A stretch of DNA of 64,000 bases from JBMDXK01 sp048594375 (GTDB lineage Bacteria > Pseudomonadota > Alphaproteobacteria > Rhizobiales > Methylopilaceae): contig JBMDXK010000009.1 of NCBI GenBank assembly GCA_048594375.1, forward strand, positions 1-64,000, written 5' to 3'. The position numbers were made by a program, and so were the translations under genes. This document shows, piece after piece, positions 43,391-52,088 of the stretch (positions are counted from its first letter, which is position 1; the number at the start of each line of letters is the position of its first letter). The notes below the pieces were generated by a model. The model was not told the origin of the DNA. It saw only the letters and a program-made list of their open reading frames with translations, and did no database searches.

Positions 43391-44812
43391 ATGAAACTTC
43401 CCCGCGATATAGGCCCCATCCATTTTGTTGGTATTGGCGGCATTGGTATGAGTGGCATTGCTGAAGTGCTGGTGAATCTTGGATACACCGTGCAGGGGTC
43501 AGATGTGGCGGAAAGCGCCAATGTTCGCCGTCTACGCGAAAAAGGCATTGCCGTGAGCATTGGCCATGCCGCAGAAAACCTGAAAGGCGCGGAAGTCATC
43601 GTGATTTCTTCCGCTATCAAGGGAGATAATCCGGAATTACAGGCTGCCCGGGCGCAGCGTCTGCCGGTGGTGCGACGTGCGGAAATGCTAGCCGAACTGA
43701 TGCGCTTTAAAAACGCCATCGCCATTGCCGGAACCCATGGCAAAACCACCACAACTTCGCTGGTGGCTGCGCTGCTTGATGCCGGCAGCTTTGATCCGAC
43801 GGTCATTAACGGCGGCATTATCAACGCTTATGGCACCAATGCCCGCATGGGAAATGGCGAGTGGATGGTGGTGGAAGCCGATGAATCCGACGGCACCTTT
43901 CTCAAGTTGCCAGCCGATGTGGCCGTTGTCACCAACATTGACCCTGAACATCTGGATCATTTCGGCTCTTATGATGCCATCAAGGCAGCCTTTAAAACCT
44001 TTGTGGAAAATGTGCCGTTTTACGGTTTTGCCGTGATGTGTCTTGACCATCCTGTGGTGCAGGAACTGGTGGGGCAAGTGGAAGACCGCCGGATCATTAC
44101 TTATGGAGAGAATCCGCAAGCCGATGTGCGTTTGCAGCGCATTGACCTTAAGGGTGGTGTCTGCCGTTTTGCTGTGCAAATCCGTGGCCGTGATAACGAA
44201 GACGAACTGCTGATTGATGATCTGGTGCTGCCTATGCCCGGACATCACAATGCACTCAATGCAACCGCTGCTATTGCGGTGGCTCACCAGATGGGCGTAA
44301 AAGCGGATGCCATTCGTGATGCTCTGGGTAAATTTGGAGGCGTAAAACGCCGCTTTACCCGTACCGGCGAATGGAATGGCGTGCAGATTTTTGACGATTA
44401 TGCGCATCATCCTGTTGAAATTGCCGCGGTGCTGCGTGCGGCACGCGCCTCCACTGACGGGCGCGTGATTTCTGTTGTGCAACCGCACCGTTATTCGCGT
44501 CTGGCAAGCCTGTTTGATGGTTTTTCCACCTGCTTCAACGATGCCGATGTGGTGATTGTGGCCGATGTTTATGCGGCCGGTGAAGCGCCACTGGAAGGCG
44601 CAAGCCGGGATGATCTGGTGCAAGGGCTGCGGGCGCGTGGGCATCGCAATGTGGTGCCGCTGGCAAAATCGGAAGATCTGGCCGACTTGATTTCCGCCAT
44701 GGCGCGTCCTGAGGATTATGTGGTCTGCGTGGGGGCTGGTTCCATTACCCAATGGGCTTATGCGTTGCCGGAACAACTCAGCGAAAGACCCGCGAAAGAA
44801 GGTGCAGCATGA
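43391..44812 (+). CDS. murC: UDP-N-acetylmuramate--L-alanine ligase MurC
   Basis: First Mur ligase, adding L-Ala to UDP-MurNAc. N-terminal HFVGIGGIGMSGIAEVL, ATP loop AIAGTHGKTTTTSLVA, EADESDGTFL and FDDYAHHPVEI are conserved. Length 473 aa is normal. No clear ribosome site. murC-murB lie on the strand opposite to the other dcw genes. Its stop overlaps the murB start (ATGA). Confidence 0.97.
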   Translation: MKLPRDIGPIHFVGIGGIGMSGIAEVLVNLGYTVQGSDVAESANVRRLREKGIAVSIGHAAENLKGAEVIVISSAIKGDNPELQAARAQRLPVVRRAEMLAELMRFKNAIAIAGTHGKTTTTSLVAALLDAGSFDPTVINGGIINAYGTNARMGNGEWMVVEADESDGTFLKLPADVAVVTNIDPEHLDHFGSYDAIKAAFKTFVENVPFYGFAVMCLDHPVVQELVGQVEDRRIITYGENPQADVRLQRIDLKGGVCRFAVQIRGRDNEDELLIDDLVLPMPGHHNALNATAAIAVAHQMGVKADAIRDALGKFGGVKRRFTRTGEWNGVQIFDDYAHHPVEIAAVLRAARASTDGRVISVVQPHRYSRLASLFDGFSTCFNDADVVIVADVYAAGEAPLEGASRDDLVQGLRARGHRNVVPLAKSEDLADLISAMARPEDYVVCVGAGSITQWAYALPEQLSERPAKEGAA

Positions 44813-45729
44813 GCCGTACGCTGGCGCAGGATATTGCGAGCTGGATGCCCGAATTGCGTGGGCGGGTGCTGGAAAACACGCCACTTGCGGATGTCACATG
44901 GTTTCGCGTGGGTGGCCCTGCCGATGTGCTGTTTACACCGGAAGATGAAGATGACTTGCGTTATTTTATGCAAAATCTTCCGCCAGAAGTGCCGGTAATG
45001 CCTATCGGCGTGGGCTCCAATCTGCTGGTGCGCGATGGCGGTATGCGCGGCGTGGTTATTCGTCTGGGGCGCGGGTTTTCAAAAATTAATATTGAAGAGG
45101 GCTATCGTGTGCGCAGCGGCACCGCAGTGCCGGATGTTAAAGTTGCGCGTGCGGCCGGTGAAGCGGGTATTGACGGCCTGACTTTTTACCGCGGTATTCC
45201 GGGCTGTATTGGCGGGGCGCTGCGCATGAATGCTGGCGCTTATGGCGGTGAAACAAAAGATGTGCTGGTTGAAGCCCGCGCCGTGGATCGGCAAGGCAAT
45301 CTGCATATTCTCACAAACGCCGATTTTGGTTATGCTTACCGGCATTCCAATGTACCGCAAGATATGGTGTTTACCGAAGCACTGTTTCAAGGTTTCGCAG
45401 GCGATAGCGCTGCTCTTATTGCTGAAATGCAGGGCATTACGGAAAGACGCGAGAAAACCCAGCCGGTGAAAAGCCGCACAGGTGGTTCCACGTTTAAAAA
45501 TCCGCAAGGGCATAAATCATGGCAACTGATTGATGCTGCGGGATGCCGCGGTATGAAAATCGGCGATGCGCAAGTTTCGGAATTGCACTGCAATTTTCTG
45601 CTCAATCTTGGCAGTGCTACTGCGCAAGACATTGAGACGCTGGGCGAAACCGTGCGTTCAAAAGTGCTGGCCAATTCCGGCGTGCAGCTTGAATGGGAAA
45701 TCAAGCGGCTGGGTGAAGCTGTCGCCTAA
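44809..45729 (+). CDS. murB: UDP-N-acetylenolpyruvoylglucosamine reductase MurB (type I)
   Basis: FAD enzyme that reduces UDP-GlcNAc-enolpyruvate to UDP-MurNAc. FAD-binding TWFRVGGPADVLF, GVGSNLLVRDGGMRGVVI and GCIGGALRMNAGAYGG are present, as is GGSTFKNPQGHKSWQLID with the catalytic Ser. 306 aa from the ATG at 44809, which overlaps the murC stop by 4 bases. The frame is open further upstream inside murC but without family similarity. Confidence 0.97.
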   Translation: MSRTLAQDIASWMPELRGRVLENTPLADVTWFRVGGPADVLFTPEDEDDLRYFMQNLPPEVPVMPIGVGSNLLVRDGGMRGVVIRLGRGFSKINIEEGYRVRSGTAVPDVKVARAAGEAGIDGLTFYRGIPGCIGGALRMNAGAYGGETKDVLVEARAVDRQGNLHILTNADFGYAYRHSNVPQDMVFTEALFQGFAGDSAALIAEMQGITERREKTQPVKSRTGGSTFKNPQGHKSWQLIDAAGCRGMKIGDAQVSELHCNFLLNLGSATAQDIETLGETVRSKVLANSGVQLEWEIKRLGEAVA

Positions 45730-45806
45730 CCAAGAGCAACCTTATCTTTCTGAAAAGGTTGTCTTCATAACAGTTGAGTGTGCAAAGACGTAAAGGGAGG
45801 CGGCTT

Positions 45807-47222
45807 ATGGAAGAAATACTGTTGTCTGAGCCGCCCCTTACGGCGGAGCCTCATACCAGCTTGCCGCGGGATGAAAACGGCCATATTACGCAGAAATATC
45901 TTGATCTCGTCACGGTTGCGCTGCTTTCCGCTGATGCCGATGCGCTTATGTTTCTGGCCGGCAGTCTGCATGAAGCGGATATGGGCGAGCTGATTGCTGA
46001 GCTTGCGCCGGATTTGCGTACCAAACTTATTGAGCTTTTAGGCGAAGAATTCGATTTTGCCGCTCTTACTGAACTTGATGAGACGATCCGTGTTGCACTT
46101 ATTGAGCAACTTCCCGTGCAGACCGTCGCAGAAGGTGTGCGCGAGCTTGATTCCGATGATGCGGTTTATATTCTTGAAGACCTTGATGCCAAAGACCGTG
46201 CGGAAATTCTTGATCTTCTGCCGCCTCCGGAGCGGGTAGCCCTCACCCGTTCGCTGGATTATCCGGAAGATTCCGCAGGCCGTCTGATGCAGACGGATTT
46301 TATTGCCATACCGCCGTTCTGGACTGTGGGGCAAACGCTGGCCTTTGTGCGCACAGATGAATCGTTGCCCGACGAATTTTATGAAATCAATGTTGTGGAT
46401 CCTGGATACAAGCTGATTGGCACCGTATCGCTGGACACCATGTTGCGTTCGGCAGCAGATATCCGCATGGATAAAATCATGCGTGATGATCGCCGCATTG
46501 TGGAAGCAACCCAGGATCAGGAAGACGCTGCCCGGCTCTTTCAACGCTATAATCTTGTTTCCGCGCCGGTGGTCGATGAGCATGAGCGGCTGGTGGGCGT
46601 TCTCATGATCGATGACATTGTGGACGTTATTCAGGAAGAAGCCGACGAAGACATCCGCGCTATGGGCGGCGTGGTCAGCGATGAGGAAATCTCCGACAAG
46701 GTTATCTATACGGCGCGTGCGCGGTTGCCCTGGCTGGTTGTCAATCTGTTTACGGCATTCATCGCGGCCAGTGTCATCGGGTTTTTTAATGACAGCATTG
46801 AAAAAATGGTGGCTCTGGCAATTCTTATGCCGATTGTTGCTTCCATGGGCGGCAATGCGGGAACACAAGCCATGACGGTAACTGTACGCGCTCTTTCTGC
46901 CAGAGAAATTGGTGGGCGCGGGGCGCGGCGGGTTATCCTCCGTGAAATTCTCGTGGGCGTGCTGAATGGAGCGATTCTTGCCGTCATACTTGGAGCTATC
47001 GCCGCTCTCGTATTCACAAACCTTCAGCTGGGTATTGTGATCGGCATGGCTTTGGTTGTGAATATGTTCATCGCGGGTTTTTTTGGCGCAGCGGTGCCTT
47101 TATTGCTCAACCGCCTGAAAGTTGATCCCGCTGTGGCATCCAGCGTTTTTCTCACAACCATTACAGATTGCATTGGATTTCTGGCGTTTCTGGGGCTTGC
47201 ATCGTGGTGGTTCGGTCTATAA
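45807..47222 (+). CDS. mgtE: Magnesium transporter MgtE
   Basis: Mg2+ channel of the inner membrane. The cytoplasmic N domain is followed by two CBS domains (about residues 150-275; LMQTDFIAIPPFWTV and LVSAPVVDEHERLVGVLMIDDIVDVI), then five membrane helices including MPIVASMGGNAGTQAMTVTVRAL, the pore-helix signature. 471 aa from the ATG at 45807, which has GGGAGG. No Mg-sensing leader is apparent in the short gap after murB. Confidence 0.95.
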   Translation: MEEILLSEPPLTAEPHTSLPRDENGHITQKYLDLVTVALLSADADALMFLAGSLHEADMGELIAELAPDLRTKLIELLGEEFDFAALTELDETIRVALIEQLPVQTVAEGVRELDSDDAVYILEDLDAKDRAEILDLLPPPERVALTRSLDYPEDSAGRLMQTDFIAIPPFWTVGQTLAFVRTDESLPDEFYEINVVDPGYKLIGTVSLDTMLRSAADIRMDKIMRDDRRIVEATQDQEDAARLFQRYNLVSAPVVDEHERLVGVLMIDDIVDVIQEEADEDIRAMGGVVSDEEISDKVIYTARARLPWLVVNLFTAFIAASVIGFFNDSIEKMVALAILMPIVASMGGNAGTQAMTVTVRALSAREIGGRGARRVILREILVGVLNGAILAVILGAIAALVFTNLQLGIVIGMALVVNMFIAGFFGAAVPLLLNRLKVDPAVASSVFLTTITDCIGFLAFLGLASWWFGL

Positions 47223-47294
47223 AAAGAGAGCATAGTACCGTTCCCGCAGGATTCTTTTGTTGGCATAGCCGTTGTGGATGGGTCTATTGAGCGA

Positions 47295-47330
47295 AGTTTC
47301 AATAAAATGGTCATTTTATTGGATTAAACT
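47295..47330. repeat. Hairpin repeat between mgtE and secG
   Basis: Outer stem AGTTT/AAACT encloses a perfect CAATAAAATG-GT-CATTTTATTG (47300-47321). The same architecture with compensatory changes occurs at 51941-51976 and, more diverged, at 58382-58410. It may also act as the mgtE terminator. Confidence 0.6.
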
Positions 47331-47395
47331 CTGCGATAAAACAAAGACTTACAGCCTGTGGCATACAATCATTTTATATGTCTTGGGGTATATCT
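47331..47395. repeat. Dispersed intergenic repeat, copy before secG
   Basis: CTGCGATAAAACAAAGACTTACAGCC and ATCATTTTATATGTCTTGG match the repeat at 34921-34983 at roughly three-quarters of positions and that at 1313-1374 slightly less. With the hairpin before it, it makes up most of the 331-base gap 47223-47553. Confidence 0.55.
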
Positions 47396-47553
47396 GAAAT
47401 AAAGGCTGGAAAGCAGACTTACAGTGGTGTAAGAAAACGGCAGTCTCAGGTAAAAATATATGCCTGTGAATCTTTTCCATCTTTTGATGAATTTTTGTTC
47501 CGATACCGCATCCCGTTTTCAGGTGATGCACCAACCTGATAAAGAAATACCTG

Positions 47554-48078
47554 ATGCAAAGCGTTCTTATCATTATCCATCTGATTGTTGTTGCAGCATT
47601 GATTGTTCTTGTGCTGGTGCAACGTTCCGAAGGGGGCGGTCTTGGAATTGGCGGCGGGGGCAGCGGTCTTTCATCCACCCGCGCACAGGCAACGGCACTT
47701 GGGCGTACCACTATGGTGCTGGGCGTATTGTTCTTTGTCAGCTGTATCGGCATGGCAATTCTGGCAACCTATATGAGCAGACCCAGCTCGATTCTTGATG
47801 GTGCTGGCGGCGCACCCGCAACGCAAGGCGGCGGGGGTCTCCTGAATCAGCTCAGAGGCAGCGATGCCGCTCCTCCGCAACCCGCACCACAACCGCAAGC
47901 GCCTTCAGCCCCGGTTTCCGGTCAGCAAACAACACCGGCGCCACAAGCACCTGTTGCGCCTCCTGTGGGAACACAAGTACCACAAAACAATGATGCAGGC
48001 AGCAATACGCAACCCTTGACGCCGGATGCCTTCGACACACCGGCACCGCCTGCCACCACAGAGCCTGTTGCACCCTGA
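47554..48078 (+). CDS. secG: Protein-export membrane subunit SecG
   Basis: Subunit of the SecYEG translocon. Two membrane helices (about residues 3-22 and 52-72) flank the conserved LVQRSEGGGLG...GGGSGL loop. It is 174 aa because of a long Pro/Gln/Ala-rich C-terminal tail after about residue 85, common in alphaproteobacterial SecG. The ATG at 47554 has only a weak ribosome site. pyrG follows after a terminator-like hairpin. Confidence 0.93.
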   Translation: MQSVLIIIHLIVVAALIVLVLVQRSEGGGLGIGGGGSGLSSTRAQATALGRTTMVLGVLFFVSCIGMAILATYMSRPSSILDGAGGAPATQGGGGLLNQLRGSDAAPPQPAPQPQAPSAPVSGQQTTPAPQAPVAPPVGTQVPQNNDAGSNTQPLTPDAFDTPAPPATTEPVAP

Positions 48079-48097
48079 TGGGATAAACCGTATTTTG

Positions 48098-48132
48098 CCC
48101 TGCCTTATAATCAAGGCAGGGTAAGCTTTTTT
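48098..48132 (+). terminator. Rho-independent terminator of secG
   Basis: CCCTGCCTT / AAGGCAGGG, a 9-bp perfect stem with an ATAATC loop, followed by TAAGC and six Ts. It could also be an attenuator of pyrG, which starts 36 bases later. Confidence 0.75.
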
Positions 48133-48167
48133 GTTTTTTGTTGATGAATTGAAGTGAGGAATGCGCC

Positions 48168-49796
48168 ATGACGCGGTATGTTTTTATTACTGGCGGCGTA
48201 GTCTCTTCATTGGGAAAAGGGTTGGCTTCGGCAGCGCTGGGTGCTTTGCTGCAAGCGCGCGGGTATAAAGTCCGGTTGCGCAAGCTTGATCCTTATCTCA
48301 ATGTGGACCCCGGCACCATGAGCCCCTATCAGCATGGCGAAGTGTTCGTCACCGATGATGGCGCGGAAACAGATCTTGATTTGGGGCATTACGAACGCTT
48401 CACAGGGCGCCCCACCAGCAAGCGCGACAACATCACCACAGGCCGGATTTATCAGGACATTATCACCCGTGAGCGCCGTGGGGATTATCTGGGCGGTACG
48501 GTGCAGGTGATTCCGCATGTTACCGATGCCATCAAGGACTTTGTCATCTCCGGCAATGAAGGATATGACTTCGTACTGGTGGAAATTGGCGGCACCGTTG
48601 GTGATATTGAAGCGTTGCCATTTTTTGAAGCAATCCGCCAATTGGGCATTCAATTGCCGCGCAACCATGCGGTTTATGTGCATCTGACCTTGCTGCCATG
48701 GATTCCCAGTGCGGGCGAATTGAAAACCAAACCAACACAGCATTCGGTCAAAGAGCTGCGTTCAATCGGCATTCAGCCGCATATTCTGCTGTGCCGCACA
48801 GACCGGCCGGTGCCGAAAGAAGAGCGCCGCAAGCTGGCCTTGTTCTGCAATGTCCAGGAAAATGCCGTGATTGAAGCGCGAGATGTGGATACCATTTACG
48901 ATGTGCCGGTTGCCTATCACCGTGAAGGGCTTGATCGGGAAGTGCTGTCTGCCTTTGCAATAACGGATGCACCTGAGCCGGATCTCACCCGCTGGAACAC
49001 AATTTCCGAGCGGATGCACAACCCGGAGGGCGAAGTTACTATTGCGGTTGTTGGCAAATATACCGAACTTAAAGATGCCTATAAATCTCTGATTGAAGCG
49101 CTGGTGCATGGCGGTATTGCCAACCGTGTGAAGGTCAAGCTGGATTGGATTGAAAGCGAAGTCTTTGAATCCGAAGATCCCACCCCGATGCTGGAACATG
49201 TGAATGGCATTCTTGTACCCGGTGGTTTTGGCCAGCGGGGCGCTGAAGGTAAAATCAAAGCGGTGACTTTTGCACGCCAGCACAAAGTGCCTTATTTCGG
49301 CATTTGTTTCGGGATGCAGATGGCGGTTGTCGAGGCCGCACGGAATCTGGCCGGTGTAAAGGGTGCAAGCTCCACGGAATTTGGCGCAACCGATGAACCT
49401 GTGGTTGGTCTGCTCACCGAATGGCTGCGCGGCAACATGCTGGAACGCCGTGTTTCTGGCGGTGATCTGGGTGGCACCATGCGTTTGGGCGCGTATCAAT
49501 CGGTATTGAAAGAAGGCAGCAAGGCCGCAGAGATTTACGGTTCTTCCACCATTACAGAACGCCATCGCCACCGTTATGAGGTCAACATGGCCTACCGCGA
49601 GCGGCTGGAAGAAAAAGGTCTGATTTTTTCAGGGCTTTCACCCGATGAAGTTCTGCCGGAAATTGTGGAACTCGAAGGACATCCATGGTTTGTTGGCGTA
49701 CAATTCCATCCGGAATTAAAATCGCGCCCCTTTGAACCCCATCCGCTGTTTGCTTCCTTCATTGCAGCAGCGCTGGAACAAAGCCGCTTGGTGTAA
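48168..49796 (+). CDS. pyrG: CTP synthase
   Basis: Converts UTP to CTP with glutamine. The N-terminal synthase domain begins TRYVFITGGVVSSLGKGLASA, and the C-terminal class I glutaminase has the nucleophile Cys in FGICFGMQ and the His/Glu pair in VQFHPELKS. Length 542 aa is typical. GTGAGGA precedes the ATG. A strong hairpin follows the stop. Confidence 0.98.
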   Translation: MTRYVFITGGVVSSLGKGLASAALGALLQARGYKVRLRKLDPYLNVDPGTMSPYQHGEVFVTDDGAETDLDLGHYERFTGRPTSKRDNITTGRIYQDIITRERRGDYLGGTVQVIPHVTDAIKDFVISGNEGYDFVLVEIGGTVGDIEALPFFEAIRQLGIQLPRNHAVYVHLTLLPWIPSAGELKTKPTQHSVKELRSIGIQPHILLCRTDRPVPKEERRKLALFCNVQENAVIEARDVDTIYDVPVAYHREGLDREVLSAFAITDAPEPDLTRWNTISERMHNPEGEVTIAVVGKYTELKDAYKSLIEALVHGGIANRVKVKLDWIESEVFESEDPTPMLEHVNGILVPGGFGQRGAEGKIKAVTFARQHKVPYFGICFGMQMAVVEAARNLAGVKGASSTEFGATDEPVVGLLTEWLRGNMLERRVSGGDLGGTMRLGAYQSVLKEGSKAAEIYGSSTITERHRHRYEVNMAYRERLEEKGLIFSGLSPDEVLPEIVELEGHPWFVGVQFHPELKSRPFEPHPLFASFIAAALEQSRLV

Positions 49797-49811
49797 CGGC
49801 ATTTGAATACG

Positions 49812-49864
49812 AGAGTGGTTTCAATGAGAAACTTTATATGAAACCACTCTAAATTTTTGTTTTT
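49812..49864 (+). terminator. Terminator hairpin of pyrG
   Basis: AGAGTGGTTTCA (49812-49823) pairs with TGAAACCACTCT (49839-49850), a perfect 12-bp stem with a 15-base loop, followed by T-rich sequence to 49864. It is similar in layout to the hairpin at 50884-50921 on the other side of kdsA. Confidence 0.75.
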
Positions 49865-49866
49865 AC

Positions 49867-49945
49867 GCAATTTTAGCTTCGCTACCCTTAGGGCAACGCA
49901 AAGCCGTAAAAACCGCATATACCTGTGCCGAAATTGCTATAAATA
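49867..49945. repeat. Dispersed intergenic repeat upstream of kdsA
   Basis: GCAATTTTAGCTTCGCTACCC and TTAGGGCAACGCAAAGCCGTAAAA match the elements at 34878 and 58425. The first part recurs in inverted orientation after kdsA (50846-50870). GAAATTGCTATAAAT at the end matches 36650-36664. Confidence 0.55.
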
Positions 49946-49958
49946 ATGTGAGGTTCTG

Positions 49959-50819
49959 ATGAACACAATGGCTCCTGTAAAGCAAGTGCATGTTAACGCT
50001 GGCGCTGTCCGGTTTGGCAATGATCTGCCACTGGCCATTATTGCAGGCCCCTGCGCTATGGAAAGCCGTGAACATGCCTTGGAAATGGCAACGGCACTGA
50101 AAGAAATCACAACCAAACTTGGTATTGGCTTTGTTTTCAAAAGTTCATTCGACAAAGCCAACCGCACCAGTGCCAGTGCCAAACGTGGCCTTGGTATTGA
50201 TGCTGCGGTAAAGATTTTTGCAGAAGTGCGTGAAAGTCTGAATGTGCCAGTGCTGACCGATGTGCATGAAAATGAACAATGCGCTATTCTTAAAGATGCC
50301 GTGGATGTGCTGCAAATTCCGGCGTTTTTGTGCCGCCAGACGGATTTACTGCTTGCTGCGGCTGCAACAGGTCTTGTGGTGAATGTTAAAAAAGGCCAGT
50401 TTCTGGCACCTTGGGATATGAAAAACGTCGTGGCCAAGGTGCGCGATGCAGGCAACCCCAATGTTATGGTCACAGAGCGCGGGGCAAGTTTTGGCTACAA
50501 TACACTGGTAACCGATATGCGGGGATTGCAAATTATGGCAAAAACCGGCGCGCCAGTGATTTTTGACGCAACCCACAGCGTGCAGCAGCCGGGCGGTCAG
50601 GGAACCTCTTCCGGTGGGCAGCGGGAATTTGTGCCGGTGCTTGCTCGTGCAGCGGTCTCTCTTGGTGTGGCAGGCGTGTTTCTGGAAACACACGCTGATC
50701 CCGATAAAGCGTGGTCAGATGGCCCTAACATGGTGCCTTTGCATCAGGTGGAAGCCCTTCTTGCAGAACTGCAAGCCTTTGATGCGCTTTCTAAAAGCTT
50801 TCCACCATTTACGGTGTAG
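49959..50819 (+). CDS. kdsA: KDO-8-phosphate synthase (metal-dependent type)
   Basis: Condenses PEP with arabinose 5-phosphate to give KDO-8-P for lipopolysaccharide. Conserved IIAGPCAMES, FKSSFDKANRTSASAKRGLG, FLCRQTDLL and DATHSVQQPGGQGTSSGG. Cys in AGPC, where E. coli has Asn, marks the metal-dependent class. Length 286 aa is normal. Repeats and hairpins bracket the gene on both sides. The ATG at 49959 has GTGAGG. Confidence 0.97.
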   Translation: MNTMAPVKQVHVNAGAVRFGNDLPLAIIAGPCAMESREHALEMATALKEITTKLGIGFVFKSSFDKANRTSASAKRGLGIDAAVKIFAEVRESLNVPVLTDVHENEQCAILKDAVDVLQIPAFLCRQTDLLLAAAATGLVVNVKKGQFLAPWDMKNVVAKVRDAGNPNVMVTERGASFGYNTLVTDMRGLQIMAKTGAPVIFDATHSVQQPGGQGTSSGGQREFVPVLARAAVSLGVAGVFLETHADPDKAWSDGPNMVPLHQVEALLAELQAFDALSKSFPPFTV

Positions 50820-50883
50820 CGTTGATTACCAAAACCATAGCCAGCACCCAGCGTAGCTAAAATTGCTTGAAAACAATACCCTG

Positions 50884-50921
50884 TAGCGGGTTCAATGTAA
50901 ATTTATTAGTTGAACCCGCTA
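50884..50921 (+). terminator. Terminator-like hairpin after kdsA
   Basis: TAGCGGGTTCAA / TTGAACCCGCTA, a perfect 12-bp stem with a 14-base loop. The T-run after it is poor (ATCGTTTTATG). It is preceded by an inverted copy of the kdsA-upstream repeat (50846-50870). Confidence 0.55.
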
Positions 50922-51011
50922 TAATCGTTTTATGTGAGCCTTATGAGAAGATCTCTATGTTTTACCCATGGGATATTGTGCGGCAACAGAATTATCACAG
51001 TTGATTTATTA

Positions 51012-51839
51012 TTATCCCTCAAAGTTATAGTCATACCGAAGCTCTTCGCCTGCCTCTACATCACGATTGGTTACCATTGCCGCAACAAAAATTGAATTAT
51101 TAGTGGATGTTTTGTGTGGAAGAACAAGGGCGTTAAGATTTGTTGTTTCAGGTTTATTCTGTCCGCTATTTGCTTTCATGCTAATTGATTTTATATCGAT
51201 ATTGTAATCGCCAATGCTAGCAAAAAATTTATTGGGCTCTTTTCCAGTAAAAAGATGAAGCATTTTCAAATTTTCTTGTTCGCGTGAACCATTTTTATTG
51301 AAAACCATACCCCTCCACACGTCAACTAAAGTAAAGGCAGGAATAGATTTTTTAGCGCGAATACCTTCCTGATTATTTAAAACACTTTCAGAACCGGTGC
51401 GCCCATGAATTGTGAAAACTTCAAGATATTCATTTTGAAATTCTTTGAAAGTAGAATCTCTATTCATCATCACCTTTAATGCTTCTTTGGCGCTCTCTCT
51501 TATTTTTGTATGAGAGGAAGGATTTTCACTGATTTCCCTACCTCTGTCAGCAGTAAAGGTGGTCGGTATTTTTTCTTCAGGTTCATATCTCAGTGCGAGG
51601 GAAGTTCCATATGTGTCATAAAATGAATGTTGTGAGACTGTATCAGGATTGTATGTATCAACAAGAGTGTCTATTCTTTGCTTTAAATCGGGATACTTAT
51701 TGTGCGCCGCAGTTAATTGTTCAGCCGTTATTGTTGTGAATTTTTCCTCTATATTGCGGAGCAGTGTACGCTGATTGCTTCGTTGGATAGCATTATAAAG
51801 TTCTGTTCTTGGTGTAGAGGGGCGTGGAATTGACGGCAT
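51012..51839 (-). CDS. SET-domain-like protein
   Basis: 275 aa from the ATG at 51839. The N-terminal ~150 residues are helical and unrecognised. The C-terminus resembles a SET lysine-methyltransferase fold: GIRAKKSIPAFTLVDVWRG (159-177) fits the opening strand and VTNRDVEAGEELRYDY (256-271) fits the closing NRDI-x-GEEL-x-DY motif with the conserved Tyr. The central R-F-x-NHSC motif is not clear (ETTNLNAL at 231-238 is in its place), so activity is uncertain. No signal peptide. AT-rich and flanked by housekeeping genes. Bacterial SET proteins of pathogens and symbionts often modify host chromatin; applying that here is inference. Confidence 0.65.
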   Translation of the reverse strand: MPSIPRPSTPRTELYNAIQRSNQRTLLRNIEEKFTTITAEQLTAAHNKYPDLKQRIDTLVDTYNPDTVSQHSFYDTYGTSLALRYEPEEKIPTTFTADRGREISENPSSHTKIRESAKEALKVMMNRDSTFKEFQNEYLEVFTIHGRTGSESVLNNQEGIRAKKSIPAFTLVDVWRGMVFNKNGSREQENLKMLHLFTGKEPNKFFASIGDYNIDIKSISMKANSGQNKPETTNLNALVLPHKTSTNNSIFVAAMVTNRDVEAGEELRYDYNFEG

Positions 51840-51940
51840 TGCGTGCAAATACTTTCAAAAACTCAATTAACCTTTTATCTGCTTCTATATGTATTGTTTA
51901 TTATCAGGTCAACTATAGATAAAGCGCAGGGCTACATCCG

Positions 51941-51976
51941 CGTTTCAATAAAATGATCCTGTTATTGGATAAAACG
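51941..51976. repeat. Hairpin repeat, second copy
   Basis: CGTTT/AAACG outer stem around CAATAA...TTATTG. Compared with 47295-47330 the outer pair changed from A-T to C-G on both arms, a compensatory change. It lies between the SET-like gene and the OmpA-domain gene. Confidence 0.55.
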
Positions 51977-52088
51977 GTTTCCACTTTTGGGAGGTATTCC
52001 ATCATAAACCAATGTTTTTTTTAGTATTATTGAGAATGCAGATACAGCTGATGGAACGTGAAGGAAATGTGATCCTTTACAACAATTT

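Noticed and set aside
45730..45806. Mg-sensing riboswitch before mgtE
   Set aside because: The gap is only 77 bases, holding a short CAACCTT/AAGGTTG hairpin; too small for an M-box.
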